Below, in pieces: positions 38,265 through 47,335 of a stretch of 64,000 nt of DNA. The notes below the pieces were generated by a model that searched no databases, was not told the origin of the DNA, and was given only the letters and a program-made list of their open reading frames with translations. Source of the DNA: Candidatus Symbiopectobacterium sp. NZEC151 (GTDB taxonomy: Bacteria > Pseudomonadota > Gammaproteobacteria > Enterobacterales > Enterobacteriaceae); contig NZ_JAGFPE010000001.1 in the NCBI RefSeq assembly GCF_025962655.1, positions 1,674,001 to 1,738,000 on the forward strand. Reading direction: 5' to 3'. Every line of letters starts with the position of its first letter. Within the stretch, counting starts at the first letter, position 1. Both the position numbers and the translations under genes were made by a program.

Positions 38265-38554
38265 GTCACGACAACAGCGTCAATGTGGACGTCAAACTGG
38301 GCGTCAACAAGTTCCATGTGGATGAAGGCCATCCACACATCATTCTGGCCGACAACCCCGATATGGCTGAGTTTCGTAAATTGCTCAAGGCTTGTCCGGC
38401 GGGGCTCTACAAGCAGGATGAGGCAGGAAATATCCATTTCGACTCTGCCGGTTGTCTGGAATGCGGTACCTGCCGGGTACTGTGCGGTGAAACCATTCTG
38501 GAGCAATGGGAATACCCGCAGGGTACGTTCGGCATCGAATTCCGCTTTGGTTGA
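38261..38554 (+). CDS. ydiT: Ferredoxin-like protein YdiT
   Basis: A 97-aa FixX-type ferredoxin. Cys ligands lie in LKACPAGLY and GCLECGTCRVLCG, suitable for one [4Fe-4S] cluster. Partner of YdiS in the same way as FixX with FixC. ATGA overlap with ydiS couples translation. Confidence 0.95.
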   Translation: MSHDNSVNVDVKLGVNKFHVDEGHPHIILADNPDMAEFRKLLKACPAGLYKQDEAGNIHFDSAGCLECGTCRVLCGETILEQWEYPQGTFGIEFRFG

Positions 38555-38615
38555 TCCCCCCGTAAAAGTGATCGACGGCCGTCCTGGCGGCCGTTAAACA
38601 CTGAGACAAAAACAC

Positions 38616-40283
38616 ATGACCGTTTCAATAGCATTTAACGCTGAACGTCGGGCGTTATACCGTCAGCAAGGATTCTGGGGAGACGCCTCACTCGCCGACT
38701 ATTGGCACCAAACACAAAGCGCCATGCCGGACAAGATTGCCGTGATTGACCATCAAGGGACGTCTTACACCTATGCCGCGCTAGACCGCGCAGCAAGCAG
38801 TGTTGCAAGCTTTCTACTCACCTGCGGGATTGAACCCGGCGATCGCGTCGCTTTTCAGCTACCAGGATGGTGTGAGTTTACGGTTATCTATCTGGCCTGT
38901 CTGAAGGTGGGCGCGGTATCCGTACCGCTACTCCCAGCCTACCGTGAAACCGAGCTGGTATGGATCCTCAATAAATGCCAGGCTAAAGTGCTGTTCGCCC
39001 CCACCCTGTTCAAGAATACTCAGCCTATCGACCGGGCCATTCCACTGCGTGGGCAGTTGCCTCACCTGCGGCACATCGTAGCCGTGGATAAATTGGCGCC
39101 CGCCAACGCGACCACGTTGGCGCTCAGTCAACTATTGCAGGATTTTGCACCACTGGAGACGCCGATCCGCGTGCACGGCGATGCATTGGCCGCCGTACTT
39201 TTTACCTCCGGCACGGAGGGCGTGCCCAAAGGGGTGATGCTGACACACAACAATATTCTGGCCAGCGAACGCGCCTACTGTGCGCGACTGAACCTGACCT
39301 GGCTGGATACCATCTTGATGCCAGCACCGTTGGGCCATGCCACCGGCTTTTTACACGGTGTCACCGCCCCCTTTATCATCGGTGCGCGTAGCGTACTGCT
39401 GGATATTTTTAATCCGACAAACTGTCTTGAACTGCTACAGCAGGAACGCTGTACCTGCGTGCTGGGCGCGACGCCGTTTGTCTACGACCTGCTGTGCTGC
39501 GTACAGCAAAAACCTTACGACCTGTCATCGCTGCGCTTTTTCCTGTGCGGCGGCACTACGATCCCTAAAAAGATCACCCGAGATTGTATGCAGATGGGCA
39601 TCAAACTGCTCAGCGTGTACGGGTCAACGGAAAGCTCACCGCACGCCGTCGTGAGGCTGGACGATCCCACAGCACGGATCGTCAACACTGACGGGCAGGC
39701 GGCGCCGGGCGTTGAAATCAAAGTGGTCGATAAAGCGCGCAACACCGTTGCGTATGGGGAAGAAGGTGAAGAAGCGTCGCGCGGCCCAAATGTATTTATG
39801 GGTTATCTGGATGAACCGGAATTAACGGCGCGCGCGCTGGATGAAAATGGCTGGTATTACAGCGGCGACCTGTGCCGCATGGATGCCGACGGCTATATCA
39901 AAATCACCGGGCGCAAGAAAGATATCATCGTGCGCGGCGGCGAGAATATCAGCAGCCGCGAGGTGGAAGATCTTCTGATGCAACACCCGCGCATCCGCGA
40001 TGCGGGCGTGGTCGCCATGCCCGATGAACGTTTGGGAGAACGCTCATGCGCCTATGTGGTGCTTAAAGCCCCCTACCACGTGCTGACGCTAGAAGATGTG
40101 ATTGCCTTTTTCAGCCGTAAACGCGTGGCAAAGTACAAGTACCCCGAGCATCTGGTGATCGTCGAGAGTTTGCCGCGCACCGCATCCGGGAAAATAAAGA
40201 AATACCTGCTGCGACAAGACATTCTGCAACGCCTCGGGCTGGATGAACACCAGCAAGTCCACCCTTCCCTGTTCTCCGCCTGA
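38616..40283 (+). CDS. fadK: Acyl-CoA synthetase YdiD/FadK-like
   Basis: A 555-aa AMP-forming adenylate ligase. It has the P-loop-like LFTSGTEGVPKGVMLTHNN, VYGSTESS, the YSGDL motif and the hinge GRKKDIIVRGGENIS, ending with a catalytic Lys in PRTASGKIKK. It activates a carboxylic acid as its CoA ester. In E. coli FadK (YdiD) acts mainly in anaerobic fatty-acid use. The local gene set allows a cyclic acid instead. Last gene of ydiQRSTD, followed by a hairpin-flanked repeat element. Confidence 0.93.
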   Translation: MTVSIAFNAERRALYRQQGFWGDASLADYWHQTQSAMPDKIAVIDHQGTSYTYAALDRAASSVASFLLTCGIEPGDRVAFQLPGWCEFTVIYLACLKVGAVSVPLLPAYRETELVWILNKCQAKVLFAPTLFKNTQPIDRAIPLRGQLPHLRHIVAVDKLAPANATTLALSQLLQDFAPLETPIRVHGDALAAVLFTSGTEGVPKGVMLTHNNILASERAYCARLNLTWLDTILMPAPLGHATGFLHGVTAPFIIGARSVLLDIFNPTNCLELLQQERCTCVLGATPFVYDLLCCVQQKPYDLSSLRFFLCGGTTIPKKITRDCMQMGIKLLSVYGSTESSPHAVVRLDDPTARIVNTDGQAAPGVEIKVVDKARNTVAYGEEGEEASRGPNVFMGYLDEPELTARALDENGWYYSGDLCRMDADGYIKITGRKKDIIVRGGENISSREVEDLLMQHPRIRDAGVVAMPDERLGERSCAYVVLKAPYHVLTLEDVIAFFSRKRVAKYKYPEHLVIVESLPRTASGKIKKYLLRQDILQRLGLDEHQQVHPSLFSA

Positions 40284-40295
40284 TCCCAACAACAA

Positions 40296-40469
40296 AGGCT
40301 CTCGCTAAGAGAGCCTCAGACTGATGACAAAGCCCGTTGTTAGGCGAAGTGCGGCGATGGGGTCGTAGCGGCGTAAGCCGCCGGAGCGCCCCTCGTCGTG
40401 ATTCGCCGGGAAACACGGACGTGCCGAAAACGGTTTGTCAGCAATCTCAGTCTCTCGCTAAGAGAGCCT
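40296..40469. repeat. MITE-like palindromic repeat element
   Basis: About 174 bp whose two ends are imperfect inverted repeats of about 40 bp. The left end runs AGGCTCTC, GCTAA, GAGAGCCT, then a GACAAA box (40296 on). The right end, read on the minus strand, runs AGGCTCTC, TTAGC, GAGAG, then a GACAAA box (40469 back). The centre is GC-rich and can fold further. No coding capacity. It resembles small palindromic elements such as YPAL or ERIC in form. Its left-hand hairpin may also terminate fadK. Confidence 0.6.
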
Positions 40470-40513
40470 GATTGTTATGCCAATAATCAGTAACCCGCGG
40501 TACAGGTTATCAC

Positions 40514-41473
40514 TTACGCCAATGCCTCCCAGCAGGCAGCCTCGCTCAATGGGCAGTCACATTCTTGCTGCGCCGCATCCGCGGCCATCTGCTTTACCGC
40601 TAATTCACGAAACAGTGTCGGGCTAACGCCTACGTGTTTGTGAAAGAATCGGGTGAAGTAGGCTTCATCATTAAAACCTAACGTCGCCGCCAACTGTTTG
40701 ATGGTTTTAGCGGTATAAACCAACTCCCGCTGCGCTTCCTGAATCACTCGACGATTGATCACATCCAGACTGGACATCCCCAGCGTCAAGCGGCACAGAC
40801 GGGAAAGATGGCCGGGAGTCATACCCATGTGCTGCGCATAGCTGTTCACCGCCAGCCGTTGGCGAAAGCGCTCCTCAACCAGGGCCAGAAACTTGTTCAC
40901 CTGCGCGGTCTTGCGCGAACACACTTCATAGGTTTGCGGCGCACTGGCCCGCCCACTAATGCGCGCAATGTGCAACAGCAAAGACGTCAGCAGCGACATG
41001 CCCATGGCCGTTTGTGTCGAGCTCGGTGTGTGCCATTCACGCAACAGAACCTCAAAAGCGTCCTGCACCACCGAACATTCCTCCGGCATCTGAGCCAATG
41101 AAAACATACAGGGCGTTGCCAGAAGTTTTATCACATTGGGCGCCAGCAACTTAATGACCGACTCCAGCGGCTTTTGTGAAACCGTCACCGTTAGCCCTTC
41201 AGAATCAGGCGTGTAGGCCAGACAATGCACGGTTTGCGCAGGCACCAAAATCAGGCAAGGCGCTTGCGCCGTGTAATGGCTGTAATTGAGCAACAGATCG
41301 ACGCTTCCACGCTCGATAAACAGCAGTTGTATCAACGTCTCATGTACGTGGGGGGATACTTTCCAGTTCAGCGCGCGGGAACGAAACGAAATCCGCTCTA
41401 CGTTGAAGAAGTTCTCCCAGCTTAGCGCTGTTTGCTCGCCATAGAGCGTATAGGCAGGAATAGTGGTTGCCAT
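40514..41473 (-). CDS. AraC-family transcriptional regulator
   Basis: A 319-aa regulator. A cupin-like N-terminus (HVHETLIQLLFIERGSVDLL) is followed by an AraC-type double helix-turn-helix (LAVNSYAQHMGMTPGHLSRL and LAATLGFNDEAYFTRFFHKHVG). AAGGGGAA before ATG 41473. It is 12 bp downstream of the MFS gene on the same strand, so it probably regulates its own operon (MFS carrier and acyl-CoA dehydrogenase) or the divergent fadK side. Confidence 0.9.
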   Translation of the reverse strand: MATTIPAYTLYGEQTALSWENFFNVERISFRSRALNWKVSPHVHETLIQLLFIERGSVDLLLNYSHYTAQAPCLILVPAQTVHCLAYTPDSEGLTVTVSQKPLESVIKLLAPNVIKLLATPCMFSLAQMPEECSVVQDAFEVLLREWHTPSSTQTAMGMSLLTSLLLHIARISGRASAPQTYEVCSRKTAQVNKFLALVEERFRQRLAVNSYAQHMGMTPGHLSRLCRLTLGMSSLDVINRRVIQEAQRELVYTAKTIKQLAATLGFNDEAYFTRFFHKHVGVSPTLFRELAVKQMAADAAQQECDCPLSEAACWEALA

Positions 41474-41485
41474 AACAGATTCCCC

Positions 41486-42784
41486 TTAACGCACCGGGTG
41501 GGCAGCATGAGCAGACGTCTGCTCACGGCTGACAATGGGTTGAATACGCGCAGCCCAGATAAACAACGCGCCACAAATGGCAACAGTGGCTCCCAGATAC
41601 AAGGCATACTCATACCGGCCGGTAATATCGATGATTACCCCAGAAAATACCGGTGCCAAGATACCCGCTGTGGTGCCGAATACCCCGTTCAGTCCCACCA
41701 ACAGCCCGGTATTGCTTTGCGAGAATGTCATCGGGATGGAGAAATGTGCGCCCATCGTAAAGCAGAGAAAAAAGTTGGAAGCAGAGATTAACGCTGCCGC
41801 CGCGCCCAGGCTGTTAGCGCGTGTACCCAGAATCAGAAACATCCCTGCCAGCAGCAGCCCCAACATTGGCGTAAACTTCCGGCCTGCGCTTTGTCCCATA
41901 CGCCGAACCGCCCAATCGGTAATTGTCCCTCCTAAAGGATAGGCGATGATGGCGGCCAAATAGGGCAACATGGAAAATATCGCACTTTGTTTTAAATTGA
42001 TGCCGCGCCCCAACGCAAAATAGGTCGGAAGCCAGGTCATAAACAGGAAAAACAGATAATTAGTACAGAAATAGCACAGCGCACAGCACCACACGGAAGG
42101 TGTTGAAAAAATATCGCGCCGACTCAATGGCGGGCTATTTTGCGTGATATTATCCCCTTGTTGACCCGCGTAGATATAATCGCGCTCTGCCTGGCTAACA
42201 ACCTTATCGTCCTGCGGGCGATTAGCGCCCCAGCGCCACCACAGCAGGCACCACAGCAGCCCCGGCAACGCCAAAATGTGGAACACCCGTTGCCAGCCCC
42301 AGAGTTGTACGATCGCCGCGGCAACGATCATTGCCACAGCGATCCCGGCGGGGCATCCCACCTGTAACCATCCGGTCGCTTTTCCCGTTTCACTTTTTGG
42401 CACCCAGTGGGCCAACAGTGAAAAGTTGGCAGGCACCAGCAACCCCTGCCCAACGCCAACCAGAATACGTAACGCCATCATGGCCCCCAGCGTCTCGCCT
42501 AACGGGGTAAGGAAAGTAAAAAGCGCCCACCACAACGTGCCTGTGACCAGTACGACCCCGCCGCCCAAACGATCGGCAAGCATACCGGCAGGCAACATGG
42601 TTACGGCATAGCCAATAAAGAATGCGGTGGAAATCCAGCCGAATTCGGTGGCACTCCAGCCAAACTGTTGCATTAACGCAGGCCCACATACGGACATGCT
42701 GCTGCGGGCGACAAACATAACAAAGTAATCGACGATCAGCAGGGCAATGATACCCCAGCGTCTGTTTCCAAGAGATGCGTTCAT
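41486..42784 (-). CDS. MFS transporter, anion:cation symporter type
   Basis: A 432-aa, 12-segment carrier of the ACS group (hexuronate/tartrate/galactonate-type): MFVARSSMSVCGPALMQQF near the start, the loop GMLADRLGGG, and long stretches of membrane helix. It is encoded between an acyl-CoA dehydrogenase and an AraC regulator, all on the minus strand. Likely imports an organic acid used by the neighbouring CoA enzymes; substrate unknown. Confidence 0.88.
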   Translation of the reverse strand: MNASLGNRRWGIIALLIVDYFVMFVARSSMSVCGPALMQQFGWSATEFGWISTAFFIGYAVTMLPAGMLADRLGGGVVLVTGTLWWALFTFLTPLGETLGAMMALRILVGVGQGLLVPANFSLLAHWVPKSETGKATGWLQVGCPAGIAVAMIVAAAIVQLWGWQRVFHILALPGLLWCLLWWRWGANRPQDDKVVSQAERDYIYAGQQGDNITQNSPPLSRRDIFSTPSVWCCALCYFCTNYLFFLFMTWLPTYFALGRGINLKQSAIFSMLPYLAAIIAYPLGGTITDWAVRRMGQSAGRKFTPMLGLLLAGMFLILGTRANSLGAAAALISASNFFLCFTMGAHFSIPMTFSQSNTGLLVGLNGVFGTTAGILAPVFSGVIIDITGRYEYALYLGATVAICGALFIWAARIQPIVSREQTSAHAAHPVR

Positions 42785-42855
42785 GATGACTCCCAGGGGG
42801 GGAACGCCGCAGGACGTGCCTTACGGCGGTCACTATTGCAGGGTGTAGGGCGTTA

Positions 42856-44022
42856 TCACAAAATGACGCCGCGGCTTTCAATCAACGGACGGGCGATGGT
42901 TAGACGCTGCACCGTACGTGGCCCTTCCTCGAACCATAACGCGCGTGCATCACGGTACATTCTCTCTACCGGGCCATAGGGGTTATCTTCGAAATAGCCA
43001 ATACCGCCGAAGATTTCCAGGCAACTGTCAGAGACCGTGCGTACCGTGTCGATGCCGTGCAGTTTGCACATGGCGGATACCATTTCGATATCCTCACCGC
43101 GATCGAATTTCTGCGCACAGTCACGCAACATGACGCGTAACGCATGCACCTGGGTGCCCATGTCCGCCAACGTTTGTTGAATCGCCTGGCGCGCCACTAG
43201 CGGTTTACCGAAAGTCACTCGGTCTTTGGCTCTCGCAATGGCCAGTTCAAGAAAACGCTGCGACATTCCGAGACAGGTTACCGCGATCATCGCGCGGGAA
43301 TGCGCCAGGGCATTCATAAAGATATCCAGCCCATCGCCTTCCTGGCCCATGATGTTATGTGCTGGCACTTCGCAATTTTCAAAGCGCAGATAAGCATGCC
43401 CAGCCCCTCGGCATCCCATCATGTGCGGCATCGGATCAATGTAGTAACCGGGGGTATTCGTTTCGATAAAGAATGCGGTGAGGCCGCCCTTTTTCCGCTT
43501 GGCTTCATCGGTAACCGCTATCACGTAGGAAGCATCGGAAATATCGGTGTGTGAGATCAGCGTTTTACTGCCATTGAGTATATATTTATCGCCCTTTCTT
43601 ACCGCCGTGGTGCGAATATCAGCCCCCGAACCGCAATCGGCTTCTGTCAAAGCAAAGTTGATGTAAGCCTCTTTATTGGCCAGTTTGGGCAACCATTTTG
43701 CGCGCAGATCTTCTGCCCCGTGATCGTGAAGAATTCGCCAATTCAAGCCGTTGGCATGATGCAGATTCATGCGCATCCCACCAGGGCCGCGACAAAATTC
43801 TTCCATTACAGCAAAGAATTGCTCGCAGTTAAGTCCCATGCCGCCATAGGTCTCAGGGATGGCCAGACGAAACAGATCGTTTCTGCGGCAAACATCATAA
43901 TAGGCATCGGGAAAAACATTGGTTCTTTCCACTTCCAACTGTAATTCTTCCAAATCATTTTCCGTCACACGGCGAATTTTTTCTTTCAACGCAACCAGTG
44001 CCTGCTCTGATAATAGGGCCAT
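42856..44022 (-). CDS. Second acyl-CoA dehydrogenase
   Basis: A 388-aa FAD acyl-CoA dehydrogenase, with the motifs ALTEADCGSGAD and ISHTDISDASY and the C-terminal RDARALWFEEGPRTVQR, where FEEGP occupies the catalytic-Glu region of medium-chain enzymes. It is only distantly related to YdiO, so the cluster has two different dehydrogenases. Leads a minus-strand operon with the MFS carrier and AraC regulator. Could act on the same unusual acyl-CoA series at another oxidation level. Confidence 0.9.
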   Translation of the reverse strand: MALLSEQALVALKEKIRRVTENDLEELQLEVERTNVFPDAYYDVCRRNDLFRLAIPETYGGMGLNCEQFFAVMEEFCRGPGGMRMNLHHANGLNWRILHDHGAEDLRAKWLPKLANKEAYINFALTEADCGSGADIRTTAVRKGDKYILNGSKTLISHTDISDASYVIAVTDEAKRKKGGLTAFFIETNTPGYYIDPMPHMMGCRGAGHAYLRFENCEVPAHNIMGQEGDGLDIFMNALAHSRAMIAVTCLGMSQRFLELAIARAKDRVTFGKPLVARQAIQQTLADMGTQVHALRVMLRDCAQKFDRGEDIEMVSAMCKLHGIDTVRTVSDSCLEIFGGIGYFEDNPYGPVERMYRDARALWFEEGPRTVQRLTIARPLIESRGVIL

Positions 44023-44354
44023 GATATTACTCCATTTAGAATGAGTAGATTTATTGTGTGTTCCCGTTTCTAAACTGAGTATAGATTTGGTGCTAATTAT
44101 CCAACCAGCGACATTTAAAACACAAAACTGGACAAATCAAACATAAAATAAAAAATCATTTAAAATCAATGAATAAAAGAAAATTAAAAAAGTAATCAGT
44201 GCTGAAATAGCCTATGATTTATTATTTCATATGATTATTATTTTTAGGATCGATTTATCCAGGAAAATAAATAAAATGTCTATGGGATTATTTTTCTTTC
44301 ACGTTATTTTAATGGAAATATTCATCACAGAAATATGATCTGCGGAGGTTTATA
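44023..44354. other. Divergent AT-rich promoter region
   Basis: About 330 bp between the acyl-CoA dehydrogenase and the superoxide-reductase-like gene, extremely AT-rich, without a gene. It presumably carries both promoters. Confidence 0.5.
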
Positions 44355-44900
44355 ATGAAGTTATTATCCACTACGCCAAAAAACAGTAAACCTACGGCGA
44401 CACAGCGCTCAATGCGCCACAAAAATAGCACCAAACCCTCCTTTTACATGCCGATACCCCAGTTCTACCAGTGTGAGCGCTGCCTGCGCCTGATGATCGA
44501 CGTTGCTGGCAACAACCCATCCCAGCCACCTGATTGCTGTGGTCACGTAATGAAACACCTTCTCGCACAGACACCTGACGATGCTCATCACATCACTCTC
44601 ACGGTAAGAGGCGGTTTCGAGAGCAATAGCCTGAGCGTCACTGTCGGTCAACCTGTACACCCAATGACGCTCCCGCATCACATTGCCTGGGTGTATCTGC
44701 ATACCTTCCAGGGGGGGCAGTTAAAATTTATGGCCCCAGGAGAAGAAAGCACAGTGATGTTTGCCCTGGCAGATAAAGATGCCTACGTTTATTGCGATCG
44801 CGCCATATGCAAAGGGCGCGACTGCAAATTCAACTGTAAGCGTGGTTTTTGTGTATGGATCTATTGTAACCAACATGGATTGTGGCATTACAGCCTGTAG
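44355..44900 (+). CDS. Desulfoferrodoxin-like superoxide reductase with Cys-rich insertion
   Basis: A 181-aa protein. Residues 38-70 have the desulforedoxin-type iron site: Cys40-x2-Cys43 and Cys61-Cys62. Residues 78-175 have the superoxide reductase fold with the centre II ligands: His79, His102 (PVHPM), His108, Cys171 and His174 (CNQHGLW). Centre II reduces superoxide to peroxide in relatives. A stretch at 147-166 adds five further Cys (147, 152, 157, 161, 166), not part of ordinary desulfoferrodoxins I know. The N-terminal about 35 residues are also extra. A GGAGG ribosome site precedes ATG 44355. Confidence 0.75.
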   Translation: MKLLSTTPKNSKPTATQRSMRHKNSTKPSFYMPIPQFYQCERCLRLMIDVAGNNPSQPPDCCGHVMKHLLAQTPDDAHHITLTVRGGFESNSLSVTVGQPVHPMTLPHHIAWVYLHTFQGGQLKFMAPGEESTVMFALADKDAYVYCDRAICKGRDCKFNCKRGFCVWIYCNQHGLWHYSL

Positions 44901-45271
44901 CCGCTATTGCCGATCTCTCGTTGTCGATCTCTTATCACTCATCCCTCACACATCATCACCCTGAAAATCGGTGCGTGATCGTCCACTCATTTGATAATAA
45001 AAATAGTTATCATTTACTTTTAAAAAGAGTAAACGCCCATTAAGATACGTCATGTTATTTCAAATTATTACAAAAGATGCATTTAACATGGATGTTACAT
45101 TCAGCCGAAATGCACGTGCTTTACTGCTGCCACCATCAGGCATGGATGCATTGGCGCTTAATGCATATCACTCGCGAACCGGCCTTTAATATCTCTATTT
45201 TGATGATTTAAAACGACAAAAAAAATCACAGTATTTTTTCTTTGCGCGCTTCAACCACGGAGTTTTTTAAC
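44901..45271. promoter_or_regulatory. Upstream region of TonB-dependent receptor
   Basis: About 370 bp holding a Fur box at 44993-45011 and otherwise AT-rich non-coding DNA. Confidence 0.55.
44993..45011. promoter_or_regulatory. Predicted Fur box
   Basis: GATAATAAAAATAGTTATC matches the 19-bp Fur consensus at 15 positions. It lies about 260 bp upstream of the TonB-dependent receptor, so iron-repressed expression is likely. Confidence 0.65.
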
Positions 45272-47218
45272 ATGCAGCAAAATGTACCACGCCGCCTGGT
45301 TTTTAATACCCTCTATCGCACCCTTTTCGCCACAGGATTGACCGTCCTTTCCACTGGAGCGATCGCGGAAAATGTAACAAATGAAACGTTTGTTGTTACC
45401 GCCACACAGACAAAACACACCACGCTCAGCGCACCGGCCAGCGTTTCGGTCGTCACCCGCGCCGAACTGGAAAAAATGTCGGTTAACGACGTTTCTGATG
45501 CTGTCAGAAAACTGCCCGGTATCAGCATTAATCCTTCAACCACCTACGGCCGCAAAGAGATCAAAATTCGTGGCATGAAATCCGACTATACGTTATTGCT
45601 GCTCAATGGCCGACGCATCAACTCGCGTGAAGCGCTCGCCAGCAACATGGGTAACGATTTCGATCTCTCCACGATCCCCGTCTCCGCTATCGATCGCATT
45701 GAAGTGATTCGCGGCCCGATGTCATCCCTGTACGGTGCCGACGCGCTGGGTGGCGTCGTCAACGTGATCCTGCGTCAGCCGGGTGAAACGGCAGCGGGTG
45801 AAATAGGTTACGGTTTTGAAGCCCCCACGGAAGGCGATGGCGGCGGGCGTAACCGCTTGAGCGGCTACCTCAGCGGCCCGTTGTTGGACAATAAACTGCT
45901 CGGCAGCGTGATCGTTGACGGGGGGAAACGTGATGCCTGGCGCACCAATCAATCCCGCAACCCCAACTCGGATGCGCTGGAAGCCCGCGATACCTTCAAT
46001 GCACTGACCAATCTGACCTGGCTTATCGATGACAGGCAAAATATTGAATTCGACACCACTTACGCAAAAGACGATCGTGATGTGCTGTGGAATAACAACG
46101 GTGCATCACCACGAAATATTCAAAAAATGGAACGCATTGGGTTTGGCCTGACACACAATGGTAGTTGGGAGTACATCGATACGCGCTTACGTTACTACTT
46201 CGAAAGCGTCGATTTGATGGATAACTCGCAACTCAACGGCGGCAAAGCCTACATTACTCAGGATAATAAAACCCTGGATGGGCAAGTCTCTGGCTACCTT
46301 GGCGATCATTTGATCACAGCTGGCGGCGAATATCGGAACACCGAATTACAACACAGCCTGAACTTGCAAAATGGCAACGTGGCGGTAAGCCAGAAAGCGT
46401 TTTTCTTGCAGGATGAATTTAAACTCGGCGATCTGGCTCTGACGTTTGCCGGTCGAGTCGATTCGCACGAAATTTACGGCTCAGAATTTAGCCCGCGCGC
46501 CTACGCGACCTACAGCCTGAGCGATAACTGGGTGGTTAAGGGGGGGGTAAACAAGGCGTTCAAGGCACCAACCATCGCGCAATTTACCCCAGGCTTCGCC
46601 GTGATCTCTTGCCGCATTTTCTGCCATACGGTAGGGAACCCTGACCTGAAGGCAGAGACCGCTGTCAGCTATGAGTTGGGCACTGCCTATGAGGCTGAGC
46701 ATTATGGTGCGGGTCTGACCCTGTTCAATAACGACCTTAAGGATATGATTCAGGCTCAAACCTGGGATGGCAAAGCGACACTGCTAACCTATGAAAATGT
46801 GAATAAAGCACGCATTCGCGGTATTGAGACCTCCGTATGGGTCGATCTGACCGAAAGCCTCAATTGGGCCACCAATTGGACCATCGTCGATGCGGAAGAT
46901 CGCAGCACCAAAATGCGTCTGAAGCAGACGCCTAAGAATACGGTCAATACCCAGTTAACGTGGCAAGTGCTGGACAACCTTTCTACGTCGCTCTCCTATC
47001 AATACACGGGCAATCAATATCTGCTCGATAAGCAGTCGAGAAGAACCAGAGGGTTCAATACCGTCGATCTGGGCGCGACCTATACGCCGATCAAACACGT
47101 TGATCTGAAATTGGGTGTCACCAATATCACCAATGAAAAACGCGATTATATGGCTACCGCGAATGACTACTTCCTGTCAGGTCGGACAATTTATGGGGGT
47201 ATCAGCTATAAATTCTAA
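45272..47218 (+). CDS. TonB-dependent outer-membrane receptor (CirA-like)
   Basis: A 648-aa receptor with a signal peptide (about residues 1-33), a TonB box ETFVVTATQ, a plug domain (SVVTRAELEKMSVNDVSDAV, KIRGMKSDYTLLLLNGRR, GPMSSLYGADALGGVVNVI) and a 22-strand barrel ending in aromatic F (GGISYKF). A cysteine pair, SCRIFC, sits in an extracellular-type loop. Probably imports an iron-siderophore or catechol complex. ATG 45272 is chosen because it gives a clean signal peptide after an ACGGAG site. Confidence 0.93.
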   Translation: MQQNVPRRLVFNTLYRTLFATGLTVLSTGAIAENVTNETFVVTATQTKHTTLSAPASVSVVTRAELEKMSVNDVSDAVRKLPGISINPSTTYGRKEIKIRGMKSDYTLLLLNGRRINSREALASNMGNDFDLSTIPVSAIDRIEVIRGPMSSLYGADALGGVVNVILRQPGETAAGEIGYGFEAPTEGDGGGRNRLSGYLSGPLLDNKLLGSVIVDGGKRDAWRTNQSRNPNSDALEARDTFNALTNLTWLIDDRQNIEFDTTYAKDDRDVLWNNNGASPRNIQKMERIGFGLTHNGSWEYIDTRLRYYFESVDLMDNSQLNGGKAYITQDNKTLDGQVSGYLGDHLITAGGEYRNTELQHSLNLQNGNVAVSQKAFFLQDEFKLGDLALTFAGRVDSHEIYGSEFSPRAYATYSLSDNWVVKGGVNKAFKAPTIAQFTPGFAVISCRIFCHTVGNPDLKAETAVSYELGTAYEAEHYGAGLTLFNNDLKDMIQAQTWDGKATLLTYENVNKARIRGIETSVWVDLTESLNWATNWTIVDAEDRSTKMRLKQTPKNTVNTQLTWQVLDNLSTSLSYQYTGNQYLLDKQSRRTRGFNTVDLGATYTPIKHVDLKLGVTNITNEKRDYMATANDYFLSGRTIYGGISYKF

Positions 47219-47335
47219 GTTGCTGTTATCAACGCGCACAGCCTGATTGGCTGAGCACAAGAACCGGGGGAGTGAGCCGTTATTAGTGGTTCACTTCCCC
47301 ATTAGCACCTCACGCGTATTTCTCCGGCGCGTTCG

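Noticed and set aside
40111..40416. 101-codon minus-strand frame across fadK and the repeat element
   Set aside because: Antisense to fadK and partly inside the palindromic element; no coding evidence.
47266..47302. Imperfect hairpin after the TonB receptor gene
   Set aside because: Stem has mismatches and no clear T-run, so a terminator call is not supported.
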